64,000 nucleotides of DNA. It comes from Utricularia gibba (taxonomy: Eukaryota > Streptophyta > Magnoliopsida > Lamiales > Lentibulariaceae). Made by a program: the position numbers and the translations under genes. The stretch covers positions 2,542,001 through 2,606,000 of the forward strand of contig CM007991.1 of assembly GCA_002189035.1 (NCBI GenBank). Direction: 5' to 3'. The notes under the pieces are model-generated. The model searched no databases. It had not been told where the DNA came from and worked only from the letters and a program-made list of their open reading frames with translations. Of the stretch, positions 37,320 through 52,454 are shown one piece after another. Every line of letters begins with the position of its first letter. Positions within the stretch are counted from its first letter, which is position 1.

Positions 37320-39952
37320 ATGGGTCTGTTGCATCTTCCATCCTCCAAGAACCGCCACTCGCGGCAACTCCGGTTACTGGACTTGGTTACCGCGGCCATC
37401 TTTGGCGGGGTTCTGATCTTCTTTCTTTTAATTTTCACCAAGTTGGGTGACTCATGGGCGGACGCGGGTCGGCGGACGCTGCTGCGCTCCGATCCGAGGC
37501 AGCGGTGGAAATTGGTTTCGGAGATATTAGTGGGCGGAAGGGTTCCGGATATCGATGTTTGCCCTGCGGAAATGGTGGATCATTTGCCTTGTGAGGATCC
37601 CACAATTAGTAGCCAGCTAAGTAGAGATATGAACTATTATAGGGAGAGGCATTGTCCCCCAAGTGAGGATAAACCGCTTTGCTTGATCCCACCTCCAGAA
37701 GGGTACCAGATTCCGGTGCAGTGGCCCGAAAGTTTACATAAGGTGATGAAATGCATTTTTTTCTTCTAACAGAGTCATCTATGATTCTGTTGAAGTCAAC
37801 ATTCTGTCTTGCATCTCCTATCCGCTAAATAACTCTCTGTGGTGAATTGTGTTTCGCGCAGCTGTTTTAAAGCGCGAATTTTTCTTCTAAAAGTTTGTGG
37901 CGGGGGTGCATCTGCTGGTTTTATTTTTTGGGAACCTTGAATTTATGTGTTTGTTGGGATGTTCATAGTAAATTTTCTGTTGCAGCTCTTATTTTCCCTA
38001 TTTTCAGCTTTTCTCACTAATCTGTTGTAGAACATTTGTTTTTGTCACATATTCTTTATCTGAGTTACTTTTGGTGGCAGATATGGCATGATAACATGCC
38101 TTACAACAAGATAGCCGATAGGAAAGGTCATCAAGGATGGATGAAAGAAAAAGGTTCTTTTTTCTTATTTCCGGGTGGTGGCACGATGTTCCCTGGTGGA
38201 GCGCTTCAATACATAGAAAAACTTAAGCAGTATATTCCAATTGCCGGAGGAACTTTGAGGACAGCTCTAGACATGGGATGTGGTGTAAGAATGCCTCTTT
38301 TAATCTTTTAGCTTTTTCTGATGATGAGAGATAGCTCTACACAATCTGAGTGGCTGCTCTTTCTGTAGGTCGCTAGTTTTGGTGGATACATGCTGAATGA
38401 AAAAATTTTAACTCTTTCATTTGCTCCAAGAGATTCTCACAAGGCGCAGATACAGTTTGCTCTTGAACGAGGAATACCAGCTTTTGTTGCCATGCTTGGC
38501 ACTCGTGCACTTCCTTTTCCTGCATACTCCTTCGATTTGGTGCATTGTTCTCGGTGTTTGATTCCATTCACTGCATACAGTAAGTCCTGGTCACTTTCAT
38601 GGATCATGTTCTTTAAAGTCGTCTAAACCTTGTTTCTAAGATGAAGTCTTTTTCATTTCTAGATTCAACGTACTTTCTAGAGGTTGACCGCTTGCTTCGT
38701 CCTGGAGGCTTCTTAGTCATATCTGGGCCTCCTGTGCAGTGGCCAAAACACGATAAGGAATGGTCTGATCTGCAGGCTGTGGCAAGATCATTGTGTTATG
38801 ATCTCATTGCTGTAGATGGAAACACAGCAATTTGGAAAAAGCCTGTTTCCGCTTCATGCATTGCTAATCAAAATGAACTTGGAATTGAATTTTGCGACGA
38901 ATCTGATGACCCTAACGTCGCTTGGTAAAATACTTTCCCACACTATTTTTTTGTGCAGTTTACAAGAGCTTCTTTCTTTTCTACTCTGGCTTGGTTCTTT
39001 TAAAGATCAAATCATATCGTTGCTTCATCTATGCATGAGAAGGAGAGGTTTAGAATGCATTCCCTTTCATTTGGCTGATTGGCATCAACGGTGTGAGTCT
39101 GCAGGTACACCAAGTTGAGAAAATGTGCCACCAGGACAAGTTCGGTTAAAGGAACATATGCTGTTGGTGCAATCCCCAAGTGGCCTGAGAGGTTGATGAC
39201 TGCTCCTTCTAGAGGAAGCTTGATAAAATTAGGAAACAAGGTGTTTGAAGAAGACAACAGGAGATGGAAGAGGAAGGTCGCTTACTACAAGAATTCACTC
39301 GACATAAAATTGGGAAGTTCATCAATTCGAAACGTCATGGATATGAACGCATTCTTTGGGGGCTTTGCAGCCGCACTAGGTTCTGATCCAGTTTGGGTTA
39401 TGAATGTTGTACCCCCTCACAAGCCTTCATCTCTTGACATAATCTTTGATCGTGGGCTTATTGGTGTTTACCATGACTGGTTAGTGAACAAGCCATTTAA
39501 CAGAAGCATCTTTCTACACATTGAACTCTCATGTCTCATTGATCCTTGGCTGATTCTTGACACAGGTGTGAGCCTTTTTCTACATATCCTCGTACGTATG
39601 ATCTAATACACGTATCCTCCATCGGATCACTTGGCAGTGATTCAGAGTCTAGGACAAACAGGTATAGCTGTAACTGGCACGACTTCATTCCATGAAGGCA
39701 TTGGTTACCAAGACAGCTAGCTCTGTCATTTGCAGGTGTAACCTGGTAGATTTAATGGTGGAAATGGACAGAATTTTGCGGCCTGGAGGAACGGTGATCA
39801 TCCGAGATGTGCCCTCCATCATCTTGAAAGTGGAGCGCATTGCTCGAGCGCTGCGATGGAAATCCTCTACACACAAGTCCGAAGCAGAACCATATGGGAT
39901 GGAGAAAATCCTTGTAGCAACCAAGATCTTGCGGAAGCTCCCTTCCTTGTGA
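37320..39952 (+). CDS. QUA3: Probable pectin methyltransferase QUA3 (PMT13)
   Basis: Golgi type II membrane protein of the plant putative-methyltransferase (DUF248) family, closest to QUASIMODO3, implicated in homogalacturonan methyl-esterification. Seven exons: 37320-37742, 38081-38284, 38369-38579, 38663-38924, 39105-39479, 39566-39661, 39736-39952. They total 1788 nt, 595 residues. A short cytosolic tail precedes one helix ([19 protein letters not shown]). Family blocks follow: [46 protein letters not shown], and the SAM-binding [15 protein letters not shown] (about 202-216). Later blocks are [12 protein letters not shown] and the second-half [16 protein letters not shown]...[14 protein letters not shown]. 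Complete. Confidence 0.95.
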
Positions 39953-41239
39953 GCCTCCTTGAAAGAGCTTCTTCAAGATGCTATCGCTAGGCAAGTGAAG
40001 GTTGAATACATTATATTATTCATGTAGCGCTACTATCTAGAATGAAACTATATTATTGTCGTGTCTGCAGCTCACTCATGTGATGCTTCTTTTGGAATGA
40101 AGGTGAACTGTACGCCTCCATGTTATTTTATGATAGAGAATGAATTTGTGGATGAGAAGAGAAGGGAAAGAGAACAAATCAACATCAGCCTGAGACTAGA
40201 CATGAAACTCATTTGTATGCCATGGAAGAAGATAAGGACTCATAAATGAGAACCAGCTTGCACATTACTCGAAAGGCTAGTGGTCCATACTCCATTTTCC
40301 CATTTCTAGATCTCACTACATTCTACCTACACCTCCTTGAATCATTTTCGGAGTTACAGTACTGAAGAACAAAACAAGCTTAGATCCATTGTTTCTTACC
40401 CCGGGTTGTCTTGTGTATTATGTCTAATTTTCTTTACTACATGAAAACTAGTGATGGGAAAGAAAAGGAAATTTCATTTTTATATGCCCTGGCTACGTGG
40501 AGATGGAAGTAACAGAGCATCTGAACAAGATGACAGAGCGAATCAACGGTCTCTAGCTTTCTTGTGTGGAGACTTGGGTGAAAAAGTCAACTTGTTCGGA
40601 AGTCACATGGGGAAAGTGAGAAAGCGGAGGATTTTCATGGGGGTGGAAAAAGAAGAGAGTTTTAGGTTGAAAACTTGAGACTTCACTGCACACAGCATCT
40701 GTATGTGTGGTGTGCGAAAATGTGGAGTCAAATCGTTCCTGCTTTTCTGTTTGGACGGATCCGCTGGCTTCCATGGCACCAGATGATATCATCGCCCCCT
40801 GTTTTTGTTGTCTTCCTCCCTCACTCTCTCTCCCCATCTTGATTCTCTTGTATTTCATCGGATTGAGTTGAACCTTTCCCGAGTCAATCATGCAGATACG
40901 AGGCGCAAAAAAGAGCTTTTTCCATCTTCTGGGCTCTCTTTTTCTCGTTGCCCCAATGCAAAAAGATTGTGCTTCTTAGCAGCCCTCTACTGGATTCTCT
41001 TCTTCAGTCATCGGATTTGGGACTGTGTGCAGCATTTCTGTTGTTGCTTATCTAATAGTTCATGGTTTTCTGTTTCTGCTTCTGCTGGTTTGCTGTATGA
41101 ATTATTGAACTTGAGGTGAGCTTTAATGGTGTCACTGAGTCAAAGTCACTGCAACTCTCACTTTTTGGAAGTCGTAGATTTGGTGGGCGAACATTAGAAG
41201 AAGAATTTAAGGCGTAGAGGAAAAAAGTGAAACAGTTTG
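39953..41239. other. Spacer QUA3 / ANL2-like
   Basis: About 1.3 kb. Left part is the QUA3 3' UTR. The right part is CT-rich (40795-40870) and likely the transcription start and leader of the HD-ZIP gene. A leader intron beginning near GAG|GTGAGC (41115) is possible. No gene recognised. Confidence 0.45.
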
Positions 41240-44200
41240 ATGAATTTTGGGGATTTCGTCGATAGCATATCGTACAGCAGCAGCAGCAACTCCACTGCGC
41301 CACCGGCCGGAAGTATGCCTACCGGTGGAATGTCTCAGCCCCGCCTTGTTTTTCAGCCACTTTCCACCGCGCTCCATGTTCCCGGCCTCTCTCTTGCGCT
41401 TGTAAGTTTCACCTGCATATATATATCTTCTTCTAGAGTGCTCGTTTCGCTGCTGATTTGGGTGTGGTGTTTCAGCAGGATGCGGATTTCAGTGCGAGAG
41501 CTGGAGACGAGTATGAAATCAGTAATGCCGGTGGAAGAAACATTAGGGATGAGGAGAACGAGAGCAGATCCGCGAGTGAAAACATGGACGGCGTCTCCGG
41601 AGACGATCGAGACGGCATTTCCGACAAGTCACGGCGGAAGAAGAGATACCATCGCCACACGCCGCAGCAGATTCAGGAACTGGAAGCGTATGACTGTTTC
41701 CTGCAAGTTTTATCTCGATAAAAGAATCTCTTCTGATAGGGACTTTGTTACAGTGTCTTCAAGGAATGCCCTCATCCTGATGAGAAGCAAAGACTTGAGC
41801 TAAGCAAGAAGCTGTCCTTGGACACAAGGCAAGTGAAGTTTTGGTTTCAGAACAGAAGAACTCAGATGAAGGTATCGTTTTCAGTCATGCTTCCATTGAC
41901 TTGGGATCTCGCAAACGTTGGTTTTTTATTCTGTAATGGCTTCTTGGTCAACAGACACAGATAGAGCGCCATCAGAATTCACTTTTGAGACAGGAAAATG
42001 ACGAGCTCAGAGCAGAAAACATGTCCATAAGAGAGGCAATTGCTAATCCCATTTGCACAAACTGTGGAGGCGCAGCGATCATTGGCGAGATGTCTATGGA
42101 GGAGCAGCATCTCAGAATCCAAAACACAAGGCTTCGAAGCGAACTAGAGCGCGTTTGTTCCCTGGCCGGCAAGATTCTAAATCGTTCTCCAGCAAACTCA
42201 AGCTTAGAACTTAGTGGTGTTGCTTCAACTCTTCCTCTAATTCCATCTGAGCTCGGGCTCTTGAGCCAGTTGGTTACAAAGAAAGCAGCCATGAACATGG
42301 TCCCAATAGACAGATCTGTGGAAAAAACAGTCTACCTGGAACTTGCATTGGCGGCCATGGATGAATTCATGAAACTAGCACAAATTGATGAACCCCTCTG
42401 GACCAAAAGCTTGGAAAATGGCAGACAAGTTCTCTGCCATGAGCAGTATCTAAGGAGCTTTACTCCCTGTATTGGAATGAAGCATGATAGCTTCGTCTAC
42501 GAGGCCTCAAAGGAGACTGTTTCTGTTATCATTAGCGGATCAGCTCTCGTGGAGAGTCTAATGGATTCTGTATGCTTTCCTACAAACTGTCTCCATGGCC
42601 ACCGAATGGTAGAAATCAAAACTAACCCTTTGCATGTCGATTTGGCAGGACAAATGGAGAGATGTGTTTCCTGGCATAGTATCAAGAAACACAACTACAG
42701 AGGTGATCTGCAATGGCGCGGGAGGAACAAGAAACGGTGTTCTTCTTTTGGTAAGAATCAATCTGGTCTCCGCCTTTGGACATGTCGTTTCTTCTTTTTC
42801 ATTTCGCATGAAAACGTTTGGGGGTATGCCAGATGAACGCCACGTTCCAAGTGTTATCACCACTGGTACCAGTGAGAGAGGTCAACTTCCTTCGTTTCTG
42901 TAAGCAGCACGGCGAGGGAACCTGGGCCATTGTCGACGTCTCCGTTGACACCATCCAGGAGTCCCGTGGTGGCCCGTTGCTCCCCAACTCCCGGAGACTC
43001 CCCTCCGGCTGCCTCATCCAAGAAATGCCCAACAGCTACTCCAAGGTACCATTTAGAAGTTCCCACCTCAACTGTTAAATTTTTTTTCAACAATTTCTCA
43101 AAAAAAGAAACTTTTTTTGTCTATAAATTTTTTGTATCCTTGCAAGAATACTACAAATACCTGTCTTAATTCCTTGCCACATAAATGTGCTGTTGGTTGG
43201 TGCAGTGTCTTGAATGAGTTCGTTGCGATGCCTCTTAATTTTACTTGTTTTTAATACAAAAAGATCATGGTGACGAGTTGGGTTTTGATGGGGTATACAG
43301 GTGACATGGGTGGAACACTCGGAGTACGACGAAACCGTGATCCATCACCTCTACCGGCGCGTGATCGCCGCCAGCATCGGATTCGGAGCTCCACGATGGG
43401 CGGGGACGCTCCGCCGCCAATCTGAGTCTCTCACCATGTCCTCCGCCACCCCACCTACAGATCACACCGGTAATTTTTTTTTCCCCGACGAGTTTACAGT
43501 GTACTCTTTCCTATTGGATTTGACAGCAACGTGTGTTGCATTGTAGCAATAACAGCAGGAGGACGGAAGAGCATGTTGAAACTAGCGGAGAGAATGTCTA
43601 ACAGCTTTTGTGATGGCATCTGTGCTTCGTCGTCTCCAAAATGGAGCAAGCTGAAGATGGAGAATGTGGATAGTAACATTCAGGTGATGACCCGGAAGAG
43701 TGTAGAGGATCCCGGCGTACCCCCAGGGATCGTACTGAGCGCAGCCAGCTCCGTGTGGGTTCCGGTTGCGCCTCAGAGACTGTTCGATTTCCTGCGCAAC
43801 GAGCGTCTTAGAAGCGAGTGGGATATTCTCTCCAACGGCAGCCCCGTTCAAGAGATGGCCCGCATCGCCAAAGGGCAGCATCAGGGCAACTGCGTTTCCC
43901 TGCTTCGTGTCACTGTAAGACATGCATCACATTTGGTTGATCTTCTATTCATTACTTGACCCTCCGGTCGTGGTGGTTCTCCAGGCGGGTACTCCCAATT
44001 CGAACCAGAGCAGCATGCTGATTCTCCAGGAAACGCGAATCGATCCCGCGGAGTTTCTTGTCGTCTACGCGCCGGTTGACATCCCGGCGATGCACGTCGT
44101 GATGAACGGCGGAGATTCTGCGTACGTGGCGCTTCTCCCTTCCGGCTTCGCCATTCTGCCTGACGCGGGTACGGAGAAGCCCAACGGATCATTGCTCACA

Positions 44201-44329
44201 ATCGGGTTTCAGATTCTGATCAACAGCCAGCCGACGGCGACGCTGACGGTGGAATCCGTGCAGACCGTAAGCAATCTCATCTCGTGCACCGTCCAGAAAA
44301 TCAAGTCCGCCCTGCGCTCCGAAAACTGA
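41240..44329 (+). CDS. ANL2: HD-ZIP class IV homeodomain-START factor, ANL2-like
   Basis: Epidermis-type transcription factor. Nine exons: 41240-41401, 41476-41687, 41754-41871, 41955-42569, 42649-42750, 42833-43045, 43301-43469, 43547-43914, 43985-44329. They total 2304 nt, 767 residues. Homeodomain about 109-167 ([31 protein letters not shown]). Then the class IV leucine zipper interrupted by CTNCGG, a START domain ([17 protein letters not shown] onward), and the C-terminal conserved region ([43 protein letters not shown]). The N-terminus MNFGDFVDS and [20 protein letters not shown] point to the ANL2/HDG1 branch, linked to anthocyanin, cuticle and root epidermis. The exon 2 acceptor is CAGCAG, allowing a one-Gln variant. 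Confidence 0.94.
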
Positions 44330-45343
44330 CTCAGGGCTTCCTTGAAAAAACATGTGTTGGTTTTGGGAGTCAAGAGCGAACCTCGCGGGAACGATCCTAC
44401 CGCGGTGGCCGGAGCTTGCCGCACAACCCTACGGCGGTGGTGGTTCGGGCATTGACTCAAGTCCCGGTGTTGTGATGCAGATGTGTACGGTGGCGTTATG
44501 CATTCATATATACATTTTTAAAGACACGCAAGGAATATATTTATTATATGTTATCAATCATATATAATTTGTTTTTAAAAATTATTTCTCGAAAATTCAA
44601 TCTCTTAATTATTTCCCAAGAAAATAGAATCTAAATAGAATTTGAGGATAATAATATTTTGGATTATTTATTTTCGATTAAAATAAAACAGTGTATTTAT
44701 TGGGGTGGCACATGCACCACGTGCGCGGTTACAAAAATTATATGGTGGTTTAAAGGAGCGTGGCTTAATCATACATGGTTTAGCTGGATGGGGAAGATGG
44801 GGCCCACGGGGTGTGTATAAATAAATGATTAGGAAATCATTTCACGAGGAATTAAAATAAATAGTATTAATGTGGTGGTAAAAATGGTAAATAGGCGAGG
44901 GGTAGATTCCGGAATATTCGGGCCGTACTTGTACATGTGGAAGGGTAATTAGGTAATTGTTTGCAGGAATGGGCGACGAATCAACGGCTCAGGACGACTG
45001 TCTGACCGCCACTACCATTTCAATGGGGTCAGAGCTCAGAATCATGGATGATAGAGAGGGAAGGGAGGCAAGGTGTATTCGGGGATCAGGATCCCGTCAT
45101 TCATTTCATTCCTTAGTTTAGCTTTGACTGCAGCACCCCATTTCTCTTCTTCTTCTTCTCGTTCATTGGGTTGCGTGTGTTCCCCATTTGAACTGGACGC
45201 AGGGAAGAAGGAGAGACTTATCCATCCCTCCCCGACAGATCTCTCTTTTTCTCCCTGCTTTCCTTTTTTTTTGGGTTTTCGTTTTTTGTTTGGCTTAGAA
45301 AGAAGCTTTCCCGTTGGTTTACGTTTCTGGGCGCCGGTAAACG
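44330..45343. other. Spacer ANL2-like / shaggy-like kinase
   Basis: About 1 kb, AT-rich in the middle (44500-44900), with a CACGTG core at 44718-44723. Probably the ANL2-like 3' UTR and the kinase promoter; CT-rich leader sequence at 45140-45270. No gene recognised. Confidence 0.45.
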
Positions 45344-47695
<2,352 letters not shown>

Positions 47696-48213
47696 ACTTG
47701 CCAAGAGCAGCCTTCTGTAAATGCACATGGTTCCTCGAGTGAGACCATTTTCATTTAGAGATAACCACAAACTCCTTTGTCTTTTCATTTTTACCTGGTG
47801 GATGATGTGAGAGAAGAGATGGAATTATGAAGATCAAGGCTGTCAATAGGTTGAAAAATGTGATTCCTCTGCTGTTAGATTAGGAAACTGATTTTGTATG
47901 TTAAGCCGCTGAAGCTTTTCCCTGTGCCTGTACTGTATTATTATGAATCTTGTATAAGTATTTTGTTCATTCTGCTTTCAGTGGTGATCCCTAATTGAAC
48001 TAACTTCACATATCAGCCAGTAAAAGTGTTTGTACTTTTAGTGAAACCCAAGGCACAGCTTAAAATGTGGAAATCCAAATGTTACACTTGGTCAGATTTC
48101 AAGGTTTCACCGAAAAACTTTCATATTAACTAATAAATTGATGATACCAAACGGAGGTAAAGGTGACTGCAACAGATACACTCTCTGTATACTCCTTGTT
48201 CCCTAAAAATTCT
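47696..48213. other. Convergent 3' spacer kinase / LIM
   Basis: About 520 bp between two converging stop codons, presumably both 3' UTRs. Nothing else seen. Confidence 0.45.
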
Positions 48214-49162
48214 TCAAGAGTTTTGCTCATCTTGAGAGTCCTCTTGTTCTGGTTTAGGCTCCTGAGGGTCTTGCTCAATGGCCTCAGTCGAAGCACTTTT
48301 CCTATGATTTGCACCCTCGAGAACATGCTGGTAGTTCCCCTTCTCCATGAACAGCTGCTGAAAATGAACTTTGCAGTACAAAATCCCATCAAGTGCAGCA
48401 TAGGATGAGTGCGTCAGAGGACATCCACCATGAGCACACTTGAAGCATGACTTGTGGTATGATTCCCCTTCCAGTATCACCTGGTTGTTTTGTTCCATCA
48501 AATAACATGAAGCGTAACCAGGTACACGTAAAGCTCATATTCTTTTAACAGATAACCTTCTCCAATGGGTAAACAGTTTTGTGGCATGCAGCGCATTTAT
48601 CTTGAGTTCCAGAGAACATGGCTGAGACCTTGCTTGGAGGGGCCTTGTTCTACACGTACAAAAACATCAACCAAAAAATCATTTTTCAGCCCATAATCAT
48701 TCTTGGCTTACCAGGGGATTTTCCTTTTCGTTCCTGTCTGCATGAACGTGAACATGAAGACGATGAGTGGGCATGGCAACAAGTCAAATAAATATTTGAC
48801 ATATATAGGGAAAAAACATCATACGTGTCTGGAAGTTCTTGCTGAAATTCCCTGATTCCTTGAACAGCTGCTCAAAATGAGGCTTGCAGTACAGAACTCC
48901 ATCCATGGATGAGTAGTTGCTCATCTACCACGCACACATCGAAACCAAAAAAATTAATCCTTTTCGACGACAGAGCAGGGGCGTATAGATTGTATTACAT
49001 GTTGAAGCAGGAAGATGAATTTACCACAAGGGTGCCTTTGCAATGGCTGCATTTGAAGCAGGATTTGTGGTAAGTCGCCCCATCAGCAGAAAGGAGATCA
49101 ACGAAGTAAACAGTCTTATCACACGCCTTGCATTTGTCCAGAGTTCCTGTGAAAGCAGACAT
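48214..49162 (-). CDS. Two-LIM-domain actin-binding protein (WLIM-type)
   Basis: CRP-like plant LIM protein that bundles actin filaments and may shuttle to the nucleus. Five exons: 49025-49162, 48825-48924, 48712-48737, 48557-48649, 48214-48480. They total 624 nt, 207 residues. LIM1 begins TGTLDKCKACDKTVY and has YHKSCFKCSHCKGTL, then SNYSSMDGVLYCKPHFEQLF. LIM2 begins SGTQDKCAACHKTVYPLEK and has YHKSCFKCAHGGCPLTHSSY. The inter-LIM linker is partly encoded by a 26-nt exon (HRNEKENPL). The acidic C-terminus (PKPEQEDSQDEQNS) is longer than in pure WLIM1 and nearer WLIM2-type proteins. Subgroup is a judgement from memory. Confidence 0.93.
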
Positions 49163-50173
49163 GTTCTCTTAACCTTTTTTCTTTTTTTTTTTCCAATGCG
49201 GGAGAGAAAACTGTTCCTTCAAGTCTGGCCCCAAGGATTAAGAACAATTTGTGGTGCTTCAGACAAAAACATGGGCCATCTCAACGTTAACCGCACAAGT
49301 GGCTGGAGAGGAGGCCGAAAGCTCTTACCAAAGATTGCTACAATATTTTTGTGTGGAGTCCGCAGAAGTAGGAGAGCAATGAGGCCAGGGGTGCGTGCTT
49401 TTTGGAATCCACCTCACCATCAAAATTTCCGTAATTAGAAGATAAAGATCCGAGAAGGATAGTATGATAAATTTGCTGTGAATTGCGCTGTCCCCAGGCA
49501 CACTGGTTCTTCTTCAATCTCCCTGCAATTATCTCCCCCCTGATATCAAACGGGGACTGATCACCCTGGACGAAGAAAAGCTCGTAATACAACTACTCCC
49601 AGGACGCGCAAATAAGGAGATACAGAATTTATCCCCTGCCAACCCATCAAAGCGGCACATGGCTCAATGGGAGACCCCGCTCGCTTGTTTGGAAGCCGAG
49701 GTGTGTTTGTCTACGGAATCTGCGGTTCTGTCAACTTCGGGGAAACCTGAAGGTGATTACTTTCTGCGTTTGTGGAACTCTGAAGTTGGGGAGACTCTAA
49801 AAGAAACGCGGGTGATCGGAAGAAGAAGAAAAAGAATTGTGGGTCTTGTTGAATTTCAACAGGGGTTGCTGAGAAGGATGAAAATGTAGACGTCGAAGAA
49901 TAATGGATCATCGGAGATGAGCTTGGAATTACTTGTCCATTTGAAGATGGCATGAGTTTCTTAGCCTCTTCTAGAGTTCCAATGCTGGTTTCTTCACTGG
50001 AGAAGAAAGCTCGGTGAAGGGTTTGAGAAAGAAAACCACCCAAAATAAAATAAATGGGCTTTATCGTATTTGGGCTCAAGAATGACGGAACTCTGCGCTT
50101 AGAGGCCCAGCCCATAGCTATTTTGTTCCCGGCACTCTGCCCGCGAATGAGCAAGTTATTGTCTTGTCCGTCC
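49163..50173. other. Divergent spacer LIM / TAD1
   Basis: 1 kb between head-to-head starts. It holds the LIM leader, which may contain an intron, and the TAD1 promoter. Several 60-150 codon open frames on both strands here lack any family resemblance and are not called. Confidence 0.4.
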
Positions 50174-52454
50174 ATGGAGTCCGCGTGCGACGTTCTTCCG
50201 TCGTGGGGAGAGAAGGTTTCCTCAGCAGTTTTTTCAGTTTACCGGTCTCTTTCCAAGAAGGGGAAACCTCAAGGTCGTGAAGTCACTGTTCTAGCCGCTT
50301 TTCTGCTGTCCGATGCGTCCCAAGGTCGTGACCATTTTAGGCTGCTTTCTTGAATGCGTGTTTTCGTGATGAATTTTTCCTTTTCCGACTTCAGTGAACT
50401 TTTTTTTATAAATGGGAAATGTGTGCTAGAGTTAAGAGTGGTGGCGCTGGCGACGGGTACTAAGTGCATCGGCCGCTGGAAACGGAGCCCGATTGGGGAT
50501 GTTGTAAATGATTCGCATGCCGAAGTGATATCCAGAAGATCACTTATAAGGTTTCCTCTACGGTTTTGCAATTGATTCATTCATATGGTCTCTTGTGAAT
50601 GAATGGAATGAAATATGCTGATACGTTTTGTTTGGATTTACATGTTTTTCTACGACGAGATACGCCGCGCCGGAAAAAAGCATGAGCACAATCATGATGA
50701 AAAGCTTGTTTTGGAAAATGTTCAAATGAGGGATTCAATTTTCTGTAGGAGCTCAGATACAACTACGAAGGGAAAATTTAAGCTAAAACCTGGCTTGCGG
50801 TTGCATTTGTATATATCACAATTACCCTGTAGGTTTTTTGCATTGCACTGAAGTGGGCTTTTATTTTATCACTGGTTAAATTTTGGCTGTTCATCTTTAA
50901 TTGGTTCATTTGTTGTTGAATAGGCGGGGATGCATCATCCCGGTCGAAGATGTTCACCTGTGCGAGCAATACAGAAAATCCCACATCTGAATGTGCCGCT
51001 TCGGAATGCTGTGAACAGCAGGATGGTAATCTTTAGTTGTTTTGATCCAATGGCCACTGTTGGTTTTGTGGTTAATGAATGTTCTGCCAGGATTTTACGT
51101 TCAGCGTGCTAGGACAGTTCAGAGGAAGCCTGGACGAGGTGATACAACTTGGTCCGTTAGCTGCTCTGACAAAATAGCTCGGTGGAATGTTCTTGGAGTA
51201 CAAGGTTTGTTGTAGGTTTTCTGTTATGAGAACTTCACACTTAAGTTATTGACAATGATTCCTTGTGCATTTCAGTTGTTCTTTGTATCCGAATAAAAAT
51301 TTCTGTTCATGAATTACATATGAAGTTTTTTCAGTGGCTGTACTTAGACAGTGTTGCCTTTCATAGCATACTATTCAATGGATATTGTTTTTGTTACAGG
51401 AGCTTTGCTTTCCTGCTTTCTTGAGCCTGTTTATATTTCCTCCATTACTGTGGGCTTATCCCAGTTTGAATATGTAAATGATCTTGCCATCAAGAACCTT
51501 GAAAGATCCTTACACGAGCGAATTGCATTAATATCTGATGAAGTCATCAAGCCCTTCCATGTGAAGAAGGTAATAATGTTCGTCATCTGTTCATCATTCT
51601 ATACGGCAATAGTTCTATAGGCTGATCTCAGAATGTTGAAATTTTTAGCCACTCCTGCTGGTAGCTCCAGTACCGTCAAAGGAATTTCAACATTGCGAGA
51701 CAACTCTAGAAACCCTAACATGCGGGTACTTGTTGAGATTCATATTTGACATCTTGCCACAAATTCTCTTGGACAGTTTTTTAACTTGATGATGTTTTAT
51801 AAACTTATTACAGATATTCAATAGCATGGAATGCATGTGGTTTGCATGAAGTCGTTCTTGGAACCACAGGTAGAAAGCAGGGAACGTCTGCAAAAGGAGC
51901 TGCACGCCCAAGTACGGAGTCATCCTTGTGCAAGTAAGTTTAAAATTCTGAGATGCTGAATGTCTGTACCTAGCCTGCCTTCTATATACTCTGCCTCTCT
52001 TTCTGTCTCTCTCTGATATTCCTGTTTTCTATGCCTCTCTCAGTATGCCATGTGTGAACAGATTCTATGTGTATGCTGATTTCCTGCAGGAAGCGATTAT
52101 TGGAGCTACTGATATTGCTCAAGCAAGATCTTTCATTGGAAACCTGTACCAGGATGACATACAGAGATATCAAGGTATCCAGGGTTCTGTTACGTGCATA
52201 ACTATGAATTCCGTCTTATTGGGTCACAATTTCTCCGATGCAGTTAAAGCAACTTTTTTTTTTAATTCTTTTGAAACAAGTTAAGCAGTATTTTGATGGT
52301 GTATATGAGAACCTCGTGGAATAAGTGCTGTCTGTCGCAGGAACAAGCTGAAGGGTATAGTGCAGCTTCAAAGGTCTTTAAAGAAAGTCCGCACTTCTGT
52401 AACTGGATTGGAAAACCTCAAAATATGGAGTCCTTTTGCTATGAAGGATGTTAG
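50174..52454 (+). CDS. TAD1: tRNA-specific adenosine deaminase 1 (ADAT1/TAD1)
   Basis: Deaminates A37 to inosine in tRNA-Ala. Ten exons: 50174-50324, 50430-50550, 50644-50828, 50924-51025, 51091-51204, 51400-51569, 51649-51725, 51814-51933, 52090-52174, 52341-52454. They total 1239 nt, 412 residues. Deaminase motifs are DSHAEV (His about 80, Glu 82) and PCGDASS (Cys about 153), with the further zinc Cys expected downstream. Family text includes [29 protein letters not shown] and [17 protein letters not shown]. The acceptor of intron 2 reads TTTACAT|G instead of AG; no AG exists anywhere between the donor and coding text, so the site is mutated, unusual or miscalled. Several in-frame ATGs lie upstream; [11 protein letters not shown] is chosen for family length. 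Confidence 0.9.

Noticed and set aside
49338-50175. Open frames of 75-154 codons between the LIM and TAD1 genes
   Set aside because: Low-complexity translations without family resemblance, lying in promoter and leader sequence of two divergent genes.
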